Below, piece by piece: positions 36,427-45,019 of a stretch of 64,000 bases of DNA; position 1 is the first letter of the stretch; every line of letters begins with the position of its first letter. The stretch covers positions 2,855,835 through 2,919,834 of the forward strand of contig NZ_CP020538.1 in assembly GCF_002080435.1 (NCBI RefSeq). Reading direction: 5' to 3'. Under the pieces are notes generated by a model. That model did not search any database and was not told the origin of the DNA. It saw nothing but the letters and a program-made list of their open reading frames with translations. Made by a program: the position numbers and the translations under genes. The stretch comes from Sphingobium herbicidovorans (lineage in GTDB: Bacteria > Pseudomonadota > Alphaproteobacteria > Sphingomonadales > Sphingomonadaceae).

Positions 36427-38178
36427 ATGAAGTCGCTTCCCGTGCGTATTCGGCCAGAGCAAAGGCCGGACCATGACCTCCTGGCGAGGTTCGCCCGCAC
36501 GCATCTGCGCTGCTTGGGGGAAATGGATCATTGGCTGGACGCCATGCCCCAGCCGGCGGCATTGTTCTGCTTGAAAGACAGGGATTTAACGATCGTTGCT
36601 GTCAATCAGTCTTTCTATCACACGTTTCTGGTAAACTACGATATCGACGCCAAGCCGTCCCATTCGGATGCCTGGCGTGACCGGATCATCGAGACGGCCC
36701 TGGCGAAGACCACTTCGTCATTTTTCGAATTGAGGCGCGATGGGGCGCTGGGTCCTGAATATTTTCTCTGCACCGCCGGGTTGCTGCCCGCCGAAGAAGA
36801 AGGCGCGAAGCTGGTCCTGTTCACGGCGCTGGATCGCACGGGTGATCGCACGACGGAAAAGAGTTTGCGGCGCGAACTGCTGTCGGATGGTCTGACCGCC
36901 TTGCCCAATCGCGCGGGCTTTGGCGAAGAAATTGACGACCGGCTGCGCAATGGTCCCTGGCCGGAGAATGCCAAGTTCGGGATCATCGCCATCGACCTGA
37001 GCCGTTTCAGCCGCGTCAATGAATCCCTTGGGCCATTGGCGGGCGACGAATTGCTCATCACGGTTGCAAAGCGTCTGAAGTCGAACCTGCGGCAGGGGGA
37101 TGTACTGGCGCGGATCGGCGGCAATGATTTTGCCATATTCGCTCGCCTTAACAATGGCTTGTCGGACTGCATTCATATCGTTCAGAGGGTCAAGGATTCG
37201 CTGAAATCCCCGATTCGGCTCAGCGATCTTCAGATTCGCGTCGATTGCGCGATTGGCTGCGCCTTGTCGACGGGCCTGGACGATGACCCGGACGATGTCG
37301 TGCGCAAGGCGCAGGCAGCGGTGAAGATCGCCAAGCGCAGCGGCAAGGTGGAAATCTACCGCAACGGCGTATTGAAGGAAGCACAGCGCCGTTTTTCCAT
37401 AGAAAGCCGGCTGCGTACGGCACTGTCGCAGGGCGAGTTGACGCTGGCGTACCAGCCGTTGATCCATCTGCAGACGGGCGAGATCACCGGTTTCGAAGCG
37501 CTTGCTCGCTGGCATGACCCCGATCTGGGCCATGTGTCGCCCGCGGAGTTCATCGCCGTGGCGGAAGAAAGCGGCCTGATTACCGCGCTGGGCCGTTGGG
37601 CGGCCTATGAGGCGGCGCAGGCGCTCAGCCGATGGGACGGAAAATTCGGCAAACCACTGCCCGTGGGCGTCAATGTGAACCTGTCGCCGATCCAGATGGC
37701 GCGCGACGATGTGGCGTCGGTGTTTGAGGAGGCGCTGCGCTATTCGGGCGTGTCCGGCAACCGGCTGACCGCCGAACTGACCGAAAGCGCGATCATCGTC
37801 GATCCTGACAAGGCGCGCAAGCTGCTGGTCGCGCTCAAGGATTTGCACATGCCGATCGCGATGGACGATTTCGGCACCGGCTATTCGAACCTGGCCAGCC
37901 TTCACAGCCTGCCGATCGACATTTTGAAGATCGACCGCAGCTTCATTTCGACGATGCTGGATGACAAGGACAAGCAGGCCATCGTGCGCACCATCCTGTC
38001 GCTCGCCGAATCGCTGAACCTGTCCGTCACGGCCGAAGGCATCGAGACGCAGGAACTGGCGCATGCGTTGCAGACCATGGGTTGCGGCAATGGTCAGGGT
38101 TTCTATTTCGCGCGGCCGATGCCGGAAGCCGAAGCGTTCGACTACTGGCGTGCGCGCTGGAACTTCGAAACGGTCTGA
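36427..38178 (+). CDS. PAS-GGDEF-EAL protein, probable c-di-GMP phosphodiesterase with degenerate GGDEF
   Basis: 583 residues, no membrane segment. A PAS-like region (about 35-140; AALFCLKDRDLTIVAVNQSF) is followed by a GGDEF domain (about 155-315) in which the signature is RIGGNDFAIF: the metal/catalytic acidic residue of GGDEF is Asn, so cyclase activity is unlikely. The EAL domain (about 325-575) keeps its motifs: FEALARWHDP, LTESAI, DDFGTGYSNL, DILKIDRSF and TAEGIET. It should degrade c-di-GMP, perhaps allosterically controlled by GTP. Its 3' end overlaps that of the convergent cca gene. Confidence 0.92.
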   Translation: MKSLPVRIRPEQRPDHDLLARFARTHLRCLGEMDHWLDAMPQPAALFCLKDRDLTIVAVNQSFYHTFLVNYDIDAKPSHSDAWRDRIIETALAKTTSSFFELRRDGALGPEYFLCTAGLLPAEEEGAKLVLFTALDRTGDRTTEKSLRRELLSDGLTALPNRAGFGEEIDDRLRNGPWPENAKFGIIAIDLSRFSRVNESLGPLAGDELLITVAKRLKSNLRQGDVLARIGGNDFAIFARLNNGLSDCIHIVQRVKDSLKSPIRLSDLQIRVDCAIGCALSTGLDDDPDDVVRKAQAAVKIAKRSGKVEIYRNGVLKEAQRRFSIESRLRTALSQGELTLAYQPLIHLQTGEITGFEALARWHDPDLGHVSPAEFIAVAEESGLITALGRWAAYEAAQALSRWDGKFGKPLPVGVNVNLSPIQMARDDVASVFEEALRYSGVSGNRLTAELTESAIIVDPDKARKLLVALKDLHMPIAMDDFGTGYSNLASLHSLPIDILKIDRSFISTMLDDKDKQAIVRTILSLAESLNLSVTAEGIETQELAHALQTMGCGNGQGFYFARPMPEAEAFDYWRARWNFETV

Positions 38179-39352
38179 TCGGCGATCTGGCCGACACGTT
38201 CTGCGTGGGGAAAGCCTTCTTCCACCCACTGGCGCTGCACTTCGCCAAGCGCTTTGGCCACATCCGGGCCGGGCGCCAGGCCGCGCGCGATGAGCGCGCC
38301 GCCGCCGATGGGCAGTTGCGGCGGGGTCCAGCCTTCAAGAAACCGGAGGCTTTCGAGTGGAGCAGAGGGGTCGAGCAGGATGCGGTCGATCGCGCCTTCC
38401 ACGCCGATGTGAAAGGCGAGCGCCCTGGGTGACATGCCGGCCGCGTCGCCATCGAGCGCCAGGACAAGGCGTTTGCGCACCTTGTTCGACAATTTCAGGC
38501 GAGCGCCGACCAGATCGGCGGTGCGCGGGTCTGGCGGCAGCAGCGCGGCAAGGCGGCGCAGCGCTGCGGGCGGCGTCGCCGAAGAGGCTTCGCGCGCGAT
38601 CAATTGCTCCACGCGCGCAATCCCCCCGCGTCGATTTCCGGCAATACCGGGATGAGTATCCCGCCGTCGATCATCAGCCGCAGCGAGGCGAGCGGGGCAG
38701 GGAGTGCGAGCAGTTTCAGCAATTCGTCGGCGATGCGCTCGCGCGACAGGGCCATCAGGCTGTTGGCGGCGGCGCGACAGGCGGCATAGGCTTCCTCATC
38801 CGGCATGTCCCGGCCGAAGCGCGCGAGGAAACGGAAATAGCGCAGGATCCGCAGGTGGTCTTCAGCGATCCGCGCGGCGGCGCTGCCGATAAAGCGGACG
38901 CGGCCTGCCTGCAGGTCCGCCACGCCGCCGAAATAGTCGGCTATTTCAAGGGTGAGCGGATCGGCATAAAGCGCATTGATCGTGAAGTCGCGCCGCGCGG
39001 CGTCCTCCCGCCAGTCGCTGGTATAGGCGATGGTGGCTCGGCGGCCGTCCGTGCTGACGTCCCGGCGCAGGGTGGTGATCTCCACGGGCCAGCCGCCGAT
39101 GACGGCGGTGATGGTGCCATGGTCGATGCCCGTCGGCACCGCCTTTATGCCTGCCGCCTTCAGATGATCCACGACCGCGCGCGGTTCCAGCACGGTCGCG
39201 ATGTCGAGGTCGCTGACGGGCAGGCCGAGCAAGCCGTCGCGCACCGCGCCGCCAACATAGCGAACAACGCCTCGCTCCACCTCCAGCGCGGCGAGCAGGC
39301 CGTCCAGCCCCGGCCGATGACGCCATTGTGCGTCAGGCAAGAAGGCGGTCAT
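38142..39352 (-). pseudogene. cca: CCA tRNA nucleotidyltransferase, split by a one-base frameshift
   Basis: The first part (about 250 codons) has the nucleotidyltransferase core: RYVGGAVRDGLLGLPVSDLD, RRDFTINALYADP and HLRILRYFRFLARF. It then stops after LRAWSN. The rest (AREASSATPPAALRRLAALLPP to the C-terminus) continues in another frame. Adding one base to the six-C run at 38622-38627 gives a continuous 403-residue protein (EIDAGGIARVEQLIARE). The enzyme adds or repairs CCA ends on tRNAs and is normally indispensable, so a sequencing error in the run is as likely as a real mutation. It starts inside the 3' end of the Nudix gene. Confidence 0.85.
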
Positions 39353-39944
39353 GGCGCAGTCTCCGCGAGAGGTTGGCAAGGATGGCGGCGGTGATCCCCC
39401 AGATCCTGCGGTTGTTCCACATTATTTCATAATAATGACGCTCAAGTCCCTGAAAATCAATGGAATGTCGAGTGCGATTGGCAGGGTCAAGGGCGTAGGA
39501 CAGGGGCAATTCAAACCAGTCGGCAACTTCGCCGGCATGTGGGGTCAGCGGTAGATCGGGCGGAATGACTCCCAGGACCGGCACAACGTCGAAACCGGTG
39601 AAGGTAAGATAGCGATCGGATATGCCGACGATGTCCACCATATGCGGGGCGAGACCGATTTCCTCCTGTGCCTCCCGCAGGGCGCCGGCGATCTCGTCGG
39701 CATCGCCTTCATCGACGCGGCCGCCGGGGAAAGCGATTTGCCCGGCATGCGTCCGCATGGACGCGGCCCGCTCGGTGAGAATGAGGCCAGGATCGGGCCG
39801 GTCGGTGATGGCGACCAGCACCGCGGCGGGGGAGAGGGATATGTCCCCACTGATGCGCGGATCGCGCGTGTCGGCATGGGTTAGCCCGACTTCGCGCGCA
39901 TGCCCTTCCATCAGGGCCATGCGCAACCGCTCCGCCAGCGTCAT
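39333..39944 (-). CDS. Nudix hydrolase, CoA pyrophosphatase-like
   Basis: 203 residues. The Nudix box is complete: GGRVDEGDADEIAGALREAQ then EEIGL. It is preceded by THAGQIAFPG, the pattern of the CoA/NUDT7-like group (UPF0035 motif), which cleaves CoA or ADP-ribose-type pyrophosphates. The ATG overlaps the stop of the DUF1285 gene (ATGA), and the 3' end overlaps the cca start by about 20 bases, indicating one transcript. Confidence 0.9.
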   Translation of the reverse strand: MTLAERLRMALMEGHAREVGLTHADTRDPRISGDISLSPAAVLVAITDRPDPGLILTERAASMRTHAGQIAFPGGRVDEGDADEIAGALREAQEEIGLAPHMVDIVGISDRYLTFTGFDVVPVLGVIPPDLPLTPHAGEVADWFELPLSYALDPANRTRHSIDFQGLERHYYEIMWNNRRIWGITAAILANLSRRLRHDRLLA

Positions 39945-40507
39945 GCCGATCCGTCCAGCGCAAAAAAGACGCCGTTGCTCCACAAGCCGACCGGATCGCC
40001 GCCTTCATCCAGGGCGAGGTTCATCAACTCATAATAGACGCTGCGGTTGACGAGCGCATCAAGCCCGCCGCGTACGTGAAGATAGGGATGTGGGCCATCG
40101 GCCGTTTCCCGGATCGTCAGCGCATGCGCGGCGTCGGCGGCGACAAGGTCGCCGGTGTTGAGGCGGAATGCCAGCGCGCGTTCGCGTCCTTCGCCCTCGC
40201 TTTTCAACTCGACGGCGACGAAAGGCGCGTCTTCAACCTCTATGGAAAGCTTTTCCACAGGTGTTACAAGAACATAAGCCCCGTCCTTCTCACGCCGCAG
40301 GATCGTGGAGAACAGCCGCACCATCGCTTCGCGACCGATCGGGGACCCTTGATGAAACCATGTTCCGTCGCGGGCGATGCGCATTTCGCTGTCGCCGCAA
40401 TGATCGGGATTCCAGTTTTCGACCGGGGGCGGGCGCTTTTCCGCCAGCAGGCGGACGATGTCGGTCAGCGACAGGCTGGAAAGATCGGGGGGCGGGTCCA
40501 TCGGCAT
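39941..40507 (-). CDS. DUF1285 family protein
   Basis: 188 residues, cytoplasmic. It starts MPMDPPPDLSSLSL and contains VENWNPDHCGDSEMRIARDG and TWFHQGSPIGREAMVRLFSTI, the characteristic opening of DUF1285, then LVTPVEKLSIEVEDAPF. No function is known. The open frame runs further upstream, but that part is the shadow of the GNAT gene. It lies in the coupled set GNAT, DUF1285, Nudix, cca. Confidence 0.88.
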   Translation of the reverse strand: MPMDPPPDLSSLSLTDIVRLLAEKRPPPVENWNPDHCGDSEMRIARDGTWFHQGSPIGREAMVRLFSTILRREKDGAYVLVTPVEKLSIEVEDAPFVAVELKSEGEGRERALAFRLNTGDLVAADAAHALTIRETADGPHPYLHVRGGLDALVNRSVYYELMNLALDEGGDPVGLWSNGVFFALDGSA

Positions 40508-40550
40508 GGCGTCGAGATAGGATCGCGCGCCACCGAAGGCAAAAGGGAAA

Positions 40551-41090
40551 TTACGCGCGCGCCGTGATTCGCGGGCCGAGCATGCCTTGGCCGCCCAGTG
40601 CGCGGCCATCCACGGACAGGGCGAGCAGGCGGCGTGCCTCGAACGGGCCGGGGCAGGTCCAGCCTTTCGTCGCGTTCGCCGTAAAGCCCCAGAAGCGGCC
40701 ATAATATTCGGGGTCGCCGATCATCATGAGCGGCTCGCTGCGGTGATTGCGGGCGGCGGTGACCACAGCGTCCATCAATGCGCGGCCATGGCCGGTGCCC
40801 TGCAGCGCGGGAGACACGGCGACAGGGCCGACCATGATGAGCGGCGTCTGCGCGCCATCCTGATCCGTGAGGGCCACGGGCCAGCTTTGCAGGGAGCCGA
40901 CAAGTTCGCCATGCTCATCCAGGATGCCGAAAGACAGTTCGGGCAGCCAGGGCATCCCGTCCCGGATCAGATAGGCGGTGCGGCCGTGCCGGTCGGGACC
41001 GAATGCGGCGTCGAGCAGGTGCTCGATCGCCCCTTCCGCCACCATGTTGAGGGGCACGATATGAGACACGTCTTGCCGATCCGTCGTCAA
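40551..41090 (-). CDS. GNAT family N-acetyltransferase
   Basis: 179 residues. The acetyl-CoA binding motif is VGPVAVSPALQGTGHGRALM, followed by the GDPEYYGRFWGFTAN region typical of the YhbS-like group. Conserved N-terminal sequence (DRQDVSHIVPL) stands upstream of the first ATG, so I use a TTG start (MTTDRQ...), though no clear ribosome site is visible; the ATG at 41045 is the alternative. Substrate unknown. Confidence 0.85.
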   Translation of the reverse strand: MTTDRQDVSHIVPLNMVAEGAIEHLLDAAFGPDRHGRTAYLIRDGMPWLPELSFGILDEHGELVGSLQSWPVALTDQDGAQTPLIMVGPVAVSPALQGTGHGRALMDAVVTAARNHRSEPLMMIGDPEYYGRFWGFTANATKGWTCPGPFEARRLLALSVDGRALGGQGMLGPRITARA

Positions 41091-41180
41091 TGGCGCATGG
41101 ACCGCGCCGGGAGCGGCGGGATTAGCGTCTGCTTCGCAAAATAAAAGTCTATTCTGGCCATCGCCAGCAGCAGGAAAGCC

Positions 41181-41564
41181 ATGAACGCCGGATTTGACGA
41201 TTTTCTGACGCTGGAGGTCAATCATCTGGATGTCGATGTCCTGACCGGCATCTATTCGGAAGAAACGCACCTGCCCCAGCCGCTGCGCATATCGATCCGC
41301 GCGCGGTTGAAGATTGCCGATCATTATGGGCTGGACACGCCGCTGTCGCGGTCCAAAAATTACATGGACCTCAAACATGCGGCAACGGCCGCGCTGCCCG
41401 AGGGCCAGCATTTCACGCTGATCGAAGCGGTCGCCGACCATATCATCGAAACGATCTTCTTGCAGGACGACAAGGTGCTGCATGTCGAGGTCAAGATCAT
41501 CAAGCTGGCGCTGAGCGAGAAGGGTGAGGAAATCGGGATCACGCTGGGACGCTGGCGCAAATAG
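41181..41564 (+). CDS. folB: Dihydroneopterin aldolase-type protein
   Basis: 127 residues, FolB/FolX fold size. SKNYMDLKHAATAALPEGQHFTLIEAVADHI and VEVKIIKLAL fit the family, which removes the side chain of dihydroneopterin in folate synthesis. The segment VDVLTGIYSEET replaces the common V-x-GYHG-x-E active-site strand, so exact activity (aldolase or epimerase) is less sure. AGGA precedes the ATG. Confidence 0.85.
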   Translation: MNAGFDDFLTLEVNHLDVDVLTGIYSEETHLPQPLRISIRARLKIADHYGLDTPLSRSKNYMDLKHAATAALPEGQHFTLIEAVADHIIETIFLQDDKVLHVEVKIIKLALSEKGEEIGITLGRWRK

Positions 41565-41573
41565 GCTGCTGCC

Positions 41574-42518
41574 TTACGCCTTGATCAGGCCGATTTCGCG
41601 AAGCCGCTCGGTCAGATAGTCATGCGCGGTGATCGGCGGATCGCGGCGCGGGTGCGCTGCGTCCACGCACTGGGGCAGCGGTTCGATCAGGAAATCGGGC
41701 CTTAAATGCAGGAAGAAGGGCATGGAATAGCGCGCGACGCCGCGCCGGTCGGGCGGCGGATTGACGACGCGGTGGCTGGTCGAGGGCAGGCGGTGGTTGG
41801 TCAGGCGCTGGAGCATGTCGCCGACATTGATGGCCAGAGCGCCCGGCGGCGGCACAACCGGCAGCCAGTTGCCCTGCCGGTCGCGCAGCTCAAGCCCGCC
41901 TTCTTCCGCGCCCAGCAACAGGGTGATGAGGTTTATGTCCTCATGAGCGCCCGCGCGGATGCCCGGCGCATCGGGGGAGACGGGCGGATAATGGAGCAGC
42001 CGCAGGATCGAGTTGCCATCCTGTATGGCGCTGTCGAACCAGCTTTCCGGCAAGCCGAGATAGATGGCGATGGCCGAGAGAATCTGCCCACCGACGCGGT
42101 CGAACTCCTGATAGAGGCGGCGGAATAGCGGCTGGAACCGAGGAATTTCGCTGGGCCAGACATTTGCGGGCATGGTCGCGGCCAGGGGATTGCCGCGGGG
42201 CAGGTCTCGCCCGACGTGCCAGAATTCCTTGAGGTCGTTTTCGCTCGCGCCCTTCGCGATTTCACGGCCGAATGCAGTGTAGCCGCGCTGGCCGCCATTG
42301 GCTTTGGCGTCATAGCGCCGTTTCTTTTCTTCAGGCAGGGCGAAGAAGGCGCGGGCGAGCGCCCAGCCTTCATCGATCAGGGCGGCGTCCATGCCATGAT
42401 CCTTCACCATCGCGAAGCCGAACTGCTGAAAGGAGTTGCCGATCGCAGCGGCGAAATCCTGCTTCGCCATGGCCGCCAGCGACAGCAGTGGCACTTGTTC
42501 CAGCGAGGCTTGCGGCAA
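41574..42518 (-). CDS. 2-oxoglutarate/Fe(II) dioxygenase, isopenicillin N synthase-like
   Basis: 314 residues. An N-terminal DIOX_N part (FAMVKDHGMDAALIDEGWAL) precedes the oxygenase core with the metal triad: GAHEDINLITLLLG (His-x-Asp) and LPSTSHRVVNPP (distal His). RYSMPFFLHLRP supplies the Arg-x-Ser 2OG site. It likely hydroxylates a small molecule; substrate unknown. Start uncertain: TTG with AGAAGG at long spacing is chosen; ATGs at 42557 and 42572 would add an Arg-rich leader. Convergent with folB. Confidence 0.87.
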   Translation of the reverse strand: MPQASLEQVPLLSLAAMAKQDFAAAIGNSFQQFGFAMVKDHGMDAALIDEGWALARAFFALPEEKKRRYDAKANGGQRGYTAFGREIAKGASENDLKEFWHVGRDLPRGNPLAATMPANVWPSEIPRFQPLFRRLYQEFDRVGGQILSAIAIYLGLPESWFDSAIQDGNSILRLLHYPPVSPDAPGIRAGAHEDINLITLLLGAEEGGLELRDRQGNWLPVVPPPGALAINVGDMLQRLTNHRLPSTSHRVVNPPPDRRGVARYSMPFFLHLRPDFLIEPLPQCVDAAHPRRDPPITAHDYLTERLREIGLIKA

Positions 42519-42595
42519 GGCTACAGGGTTCCTTCTGTCACGGCGTCTATGCCGCATCCTTGATCGGCTCACGCGGCTGATGCAAGGATATGGTC

Positions 42596-43003
42596 ATGAA
42601 CTATTGGCTGATGAAATCGGAACCCGACGTCTTTTCCTATGACGATCTCGTCGCGAAGGGGAAAGCGGAGTGGGACGGTGTGCGCAACCACGCCGCCCAG
42701 CTCAACATGAAAGCCATGCGGAAGGGCGATCTTTGCTTTTTCTATCACAGCAACATCGGCCTTGAAGTAGTGGGCGTCATGGAGATCGTCGAGGAAGCCG
42801 CGCCCGACAGCACGGATGAAAGCGGCAAATGGATCGCCGTGCATGTCGCGCCCAGGAAGAAATTGGCCAAGCCCGTCACGTTGAAAGCGATGAAGGCCGA
42901 TCCGGCGCTGTCCGACATGGTCATGTTGCGGCAGTCGCGTCTCTCGGTCGCGCCGCTGACGCAAGCTCAGTTTCAGCACATAATCGCGATGTCCGAAGCA
43001 TGA
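42596..43003 (+). CDS. EVE domain protein
   Basis: 135 residues. YWLMKSEPDVFSYDDL opens the EVE (PUA-like) domain, then WDGVRNHAAQLNM and GDLCFFYHSN are the conserved core. EVE domains bind modified bases in DNA or RNA; the human homologue is THYN1. AAGGA sits seven bases before the chosen ATG; an ATG two codons earlier is too close to it. Confidence 0.93.
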   Translation: MNYWLMKSEPDVFSYDDLVAKGKAEWDGVRNHAAQLNMKAMRKGDLCFFYHSNIGLEVVGVMEIVEEAAPDSTDESGKWIAVHVAPRKKLAKPVTLKAMKADPALSDMVMLRQSRLSVAPLTQAQFQHIIAMSEA

Positions 43004-43140
43004 GCGGCGATTGATTGCGCAAAGCGCAACTGTGCAGCCGTCATTTGCGATTGTCGCGCAGACCTACGCCGACATAGGATGCAATCAACAGAACAAGAAT
43101 ATCCAGAGGTGTTTGATCGGCATTCACAAGGAGTAAACCT

Positions 43141-43425
43141 ATGCGAATGCTGTCGAAAATTGTACTCACCGGCGCCTTTGGCGCTGCCATCGCCGCCGTT
43201 GCTCCCGCTCAGGCGGAAGAAGCCAAGCAGCGCTTCACTCATGAAGGCTACACCTACGTCTACGACGTTAAGGACACCAAAACCGGCAAGGTGATTTCGG
43301 GCCGCCGTTATCCCGACGCCGTCGCCTTCAACCTGGCCGTGAAGAATGGCAAGGTTTCCGGCGTGTCCGGTGGCCATTCGGTCGCTTTCAAGGTCGATGA
43401 CGCGCGCGGCGCCACGGCCAAGTAA
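43141..43425 (+). CDS. Small secreted protein, unknown function
   Basis: 94 residues with a signal peptide cleaved after PAQA (about residue 25). The mature part is rich in Tyr, Lys and Gly (HEGYTYVYDVKDTKTGKV, SGRRYPDAVAFNLAV). It has a textbook AAGGAG site, suggesting strong expression. The pattern belongs to small periplasmic proteins I have no function for. It ends in a strong terminator shared with the convergent gene. Confidence 0.82.
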   Translation: MRMLSKIVLTGAFGAAIAAVAPAQAEEAKQRFTHEGYTYVYDVKDTKTGKVISGRRYPDAVAFNLAVKNGKVSGVSGGHSVAFKVDDARGATAK

Positions 43426-43446
43426 AAGTTCCGATCTGGATAGGAT

Positions 43447-43480
43447 AAGGGCGGCTCCCGGTAGGGAAGCCGCCCTTTTT
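43447..43480. terminator. Bidirectional terminator between two small envelope genes
   Basis: AAGGGCGGCT and AGCCGCCCTT form a ten-base stem that extends inward by CCC/GGG with one bulged A. TTTTT follows on the plus strand. It lies in the 67-base gap between convergent genes. Confidence 0.88.
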
Positions 43481-43492
43481 CATGAGCAGAAT

Positions 43493-43795
43493 TCAGCGGC
43501 AGCGGCGCTTGCTGTCGATTTCCTTGCCCAGCAACGCACCGCCTGCGGCGCCCAGGATCGTGCCGGTCGCACGGTCGCCACGGGTGTCGATCGCCCGGCC
43601 GAGCAGGGCGCCGCCCACGCCGCCTACGATCAGGCCGGTCGTGCCATCCGACTTGCGGCAGTACGTGCGCCCGTCACGGCCGCGCCATTCGCGATAGCGG
43701 TGATGCTCGCGGGCGCTGACCCCATCAGTGGGAATCGCCATGGAAACGGGAATGGCCATCGAAACGGCCGACAGGGCAATAATCGCTTTACGCAT
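43493..43795 (-). CDS. Glycine-zipper 2TM protein (17 kDa antigen-like)
   Basis: 100 residues. A signal peptide (RKAIIALSAVSMAIPVSMA) is followed by a charged part (REHHRYREWRGRDGRTYC) and the glycine zipper GLIVGGVGGALLGRAID with its repeat GTILGAAGGALLGKEID. This is the 2TM glycine-zipper fold of outer-membrane proteins such as the Rickettsia 17 kDa antigen. Two Cys flank the zipper. GGAGGAG is an excellent ribosome site. Role in the envelope is inferred. Confidence 0.85.
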   Translation of the reverse strand: MRKAIIALSAVSMAIPVSMAIPTDGVSAREHHRYREWRGRDGRTYCRKSDGTTGLIVGGVGGALLGRAIDTRGDRATGTILGAAGGALLGKEIDSKRRCR

Positions 43796-43916
43796 GAATT
43801 TCTCCTCCGAACCAATGATTTGGTAGCTGAACCCGCCAATATTGGAGGAGGTTTCATGAACGTACCACAACGCCATAAGCCATTTACTATAAAGGGAAAA
43901 AATAGGGAGATGAGCT

Positions 43917-44226
43917 GTGAGGGGCAGTGGTGGTGACCAGGCGGGGACGCTGATCGAAGCGTTTAGGCTCCAACCCCACCCGGAAGGCGGATGGTATCGG
44001 GAGACATGGCGCGCGGCGGTCGAAAGCGGGAAGCGCGGGGGCGGGACGGCGATCTATTTCCTGCTCGAATCGCGTCAACGGGCACGTTGACGCCGGGTCG
44101 AGGCCGATGAACATTGGTTCTGGCACGGCGCTGTCGGTTGCCCTGGACGGCGGGCCTGAGGAAAGGATCACGCTGGCCCCGCCCGGCTGGCATCCGGCAG
44201 ACCAGGCGGCGATGCCGCGCAAGTGA
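43917..44226 (+). pseudogene. Decayed DUF985 cupin gene
   Basis: From a GTG with AGGGAG upstream, the frame reads GSGGDQAGTLIEAFRLQPHP, then EGGWYRETWR and TAIYFLLES, the start of a DUF985/cupin_5 protein. A TGA stands where the family has Trp (QRARxRRVEADEHWFWHG). Just after HWFWHG the homology shifts frame and continues as TALSVALDGGPEERITL and PPGWHPADQ, consistent with loss of about eight bases. The last third of the domain is missing. The gene is dead by at least three lesions. Confidence 0.8.
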
Positions 44227-44324
44227 AAAATTTGCCTTCTATGGACATGTTAAAGCCAATCGACGGCGCGCGCCGGGGTCGCTAAGGGGAATCGCAATGA
44301 CATGTTCCTGGTTACCCTTCGCTC

Positions 44325-44954
44325 ATGCATGACAAGCCCAAGCGTAGCCGGGCGATTGCTTTGCCCAACGGCGAATTCCGCACGCGTGCGACGGAATATC
44401 TGGATTTTCTGGCAGCCTGGGTAAAAAAGCCGCGGCAGACGGCGTCTGTTGTGCCCAGCAGCCGTTATCTCGCCCGGTTGATGGTCGGCCATATCGATCC
44501 GCTCGATGGCCCGGTGCTGGAACTGGGCGGCGGCACCGGGGTTTTCACGCGCGCGATCCTGCAGACAGGGCTGCCAGCCGAAAAACTGGAAGTGGTTGAA
44601 ATAAATCCGGCTTTCGCGCGCGGGCTGCGGCGGCACTTCCCGCATGTGTCGGTGCTGGAAACCCCAGCGCAGATCGTTTCGACCGTAGCGGCGGGGGAAC
44701 CGGGGCAGTATCAGACCGTGGTGAGCGGCCTGCCGTTGCTGGCGATGGACCGGCACATGCATGCGGACATATTGTCCGAATCCTTCCGCATGTTGCGTCC
44801 CGGAGGTAGCTTTATCCAGTTCACCTATTCGACGCGGCCGCCGGTCAGCCGCGATGTGCTGCATGCGCTGGACCTGGAAGTGGCGCGCGTGGGACAGACG
44901 GTGCGCAATTTCCCGCCAGCCACGGTCTTCCGCTTCCATCGCCGGGGCGAATAG
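44325..44954 (+). CDS. SAM-dependent methyltransferase, phospholipid N-methyltransferase-like
   Basis: 209 residues. [19 protein letters not shown] and [17 protein letters not shown] (SAM motif I) match the PmtA-like group that methylates phosphatidylethanolamine, and SGLPLLAMD and [16 protein letters not shown] follow. In other alphaproteobacteria such enzymes lead to phosphatidylcholine; the same fold includes rRNA methyltransferase-like proteins, so the substrate is inferred. It lies upstream of an ABC exporter on the same strand. Confidence 0.82.
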   Translation: MHDKPKRSRAIALPNGEFRTRATEYLDFLAAWVKKPRQTASVVPSSRYLARLMVGHIDPLDGPVLELGGGTGVFTRAILQTGLPAEKLEVVEINPAFARGLRRHFPHVSVLETPAQIVSTVAAGEPGQYQTVVSGLPLLAMDRHMHADILSESFRMLRPGGSFIQFTYSTRPPVSRDVLHALDLEVARVGQTVRNFPPATVFRFHRRGE

Positions 44955-45019
44955 CCAAGGTTGCGCGGCGGCGTCGCCGCCCTATCTTGGCGTCCAGTTA
45001 TAAAGGGGCATTCGCGCGC

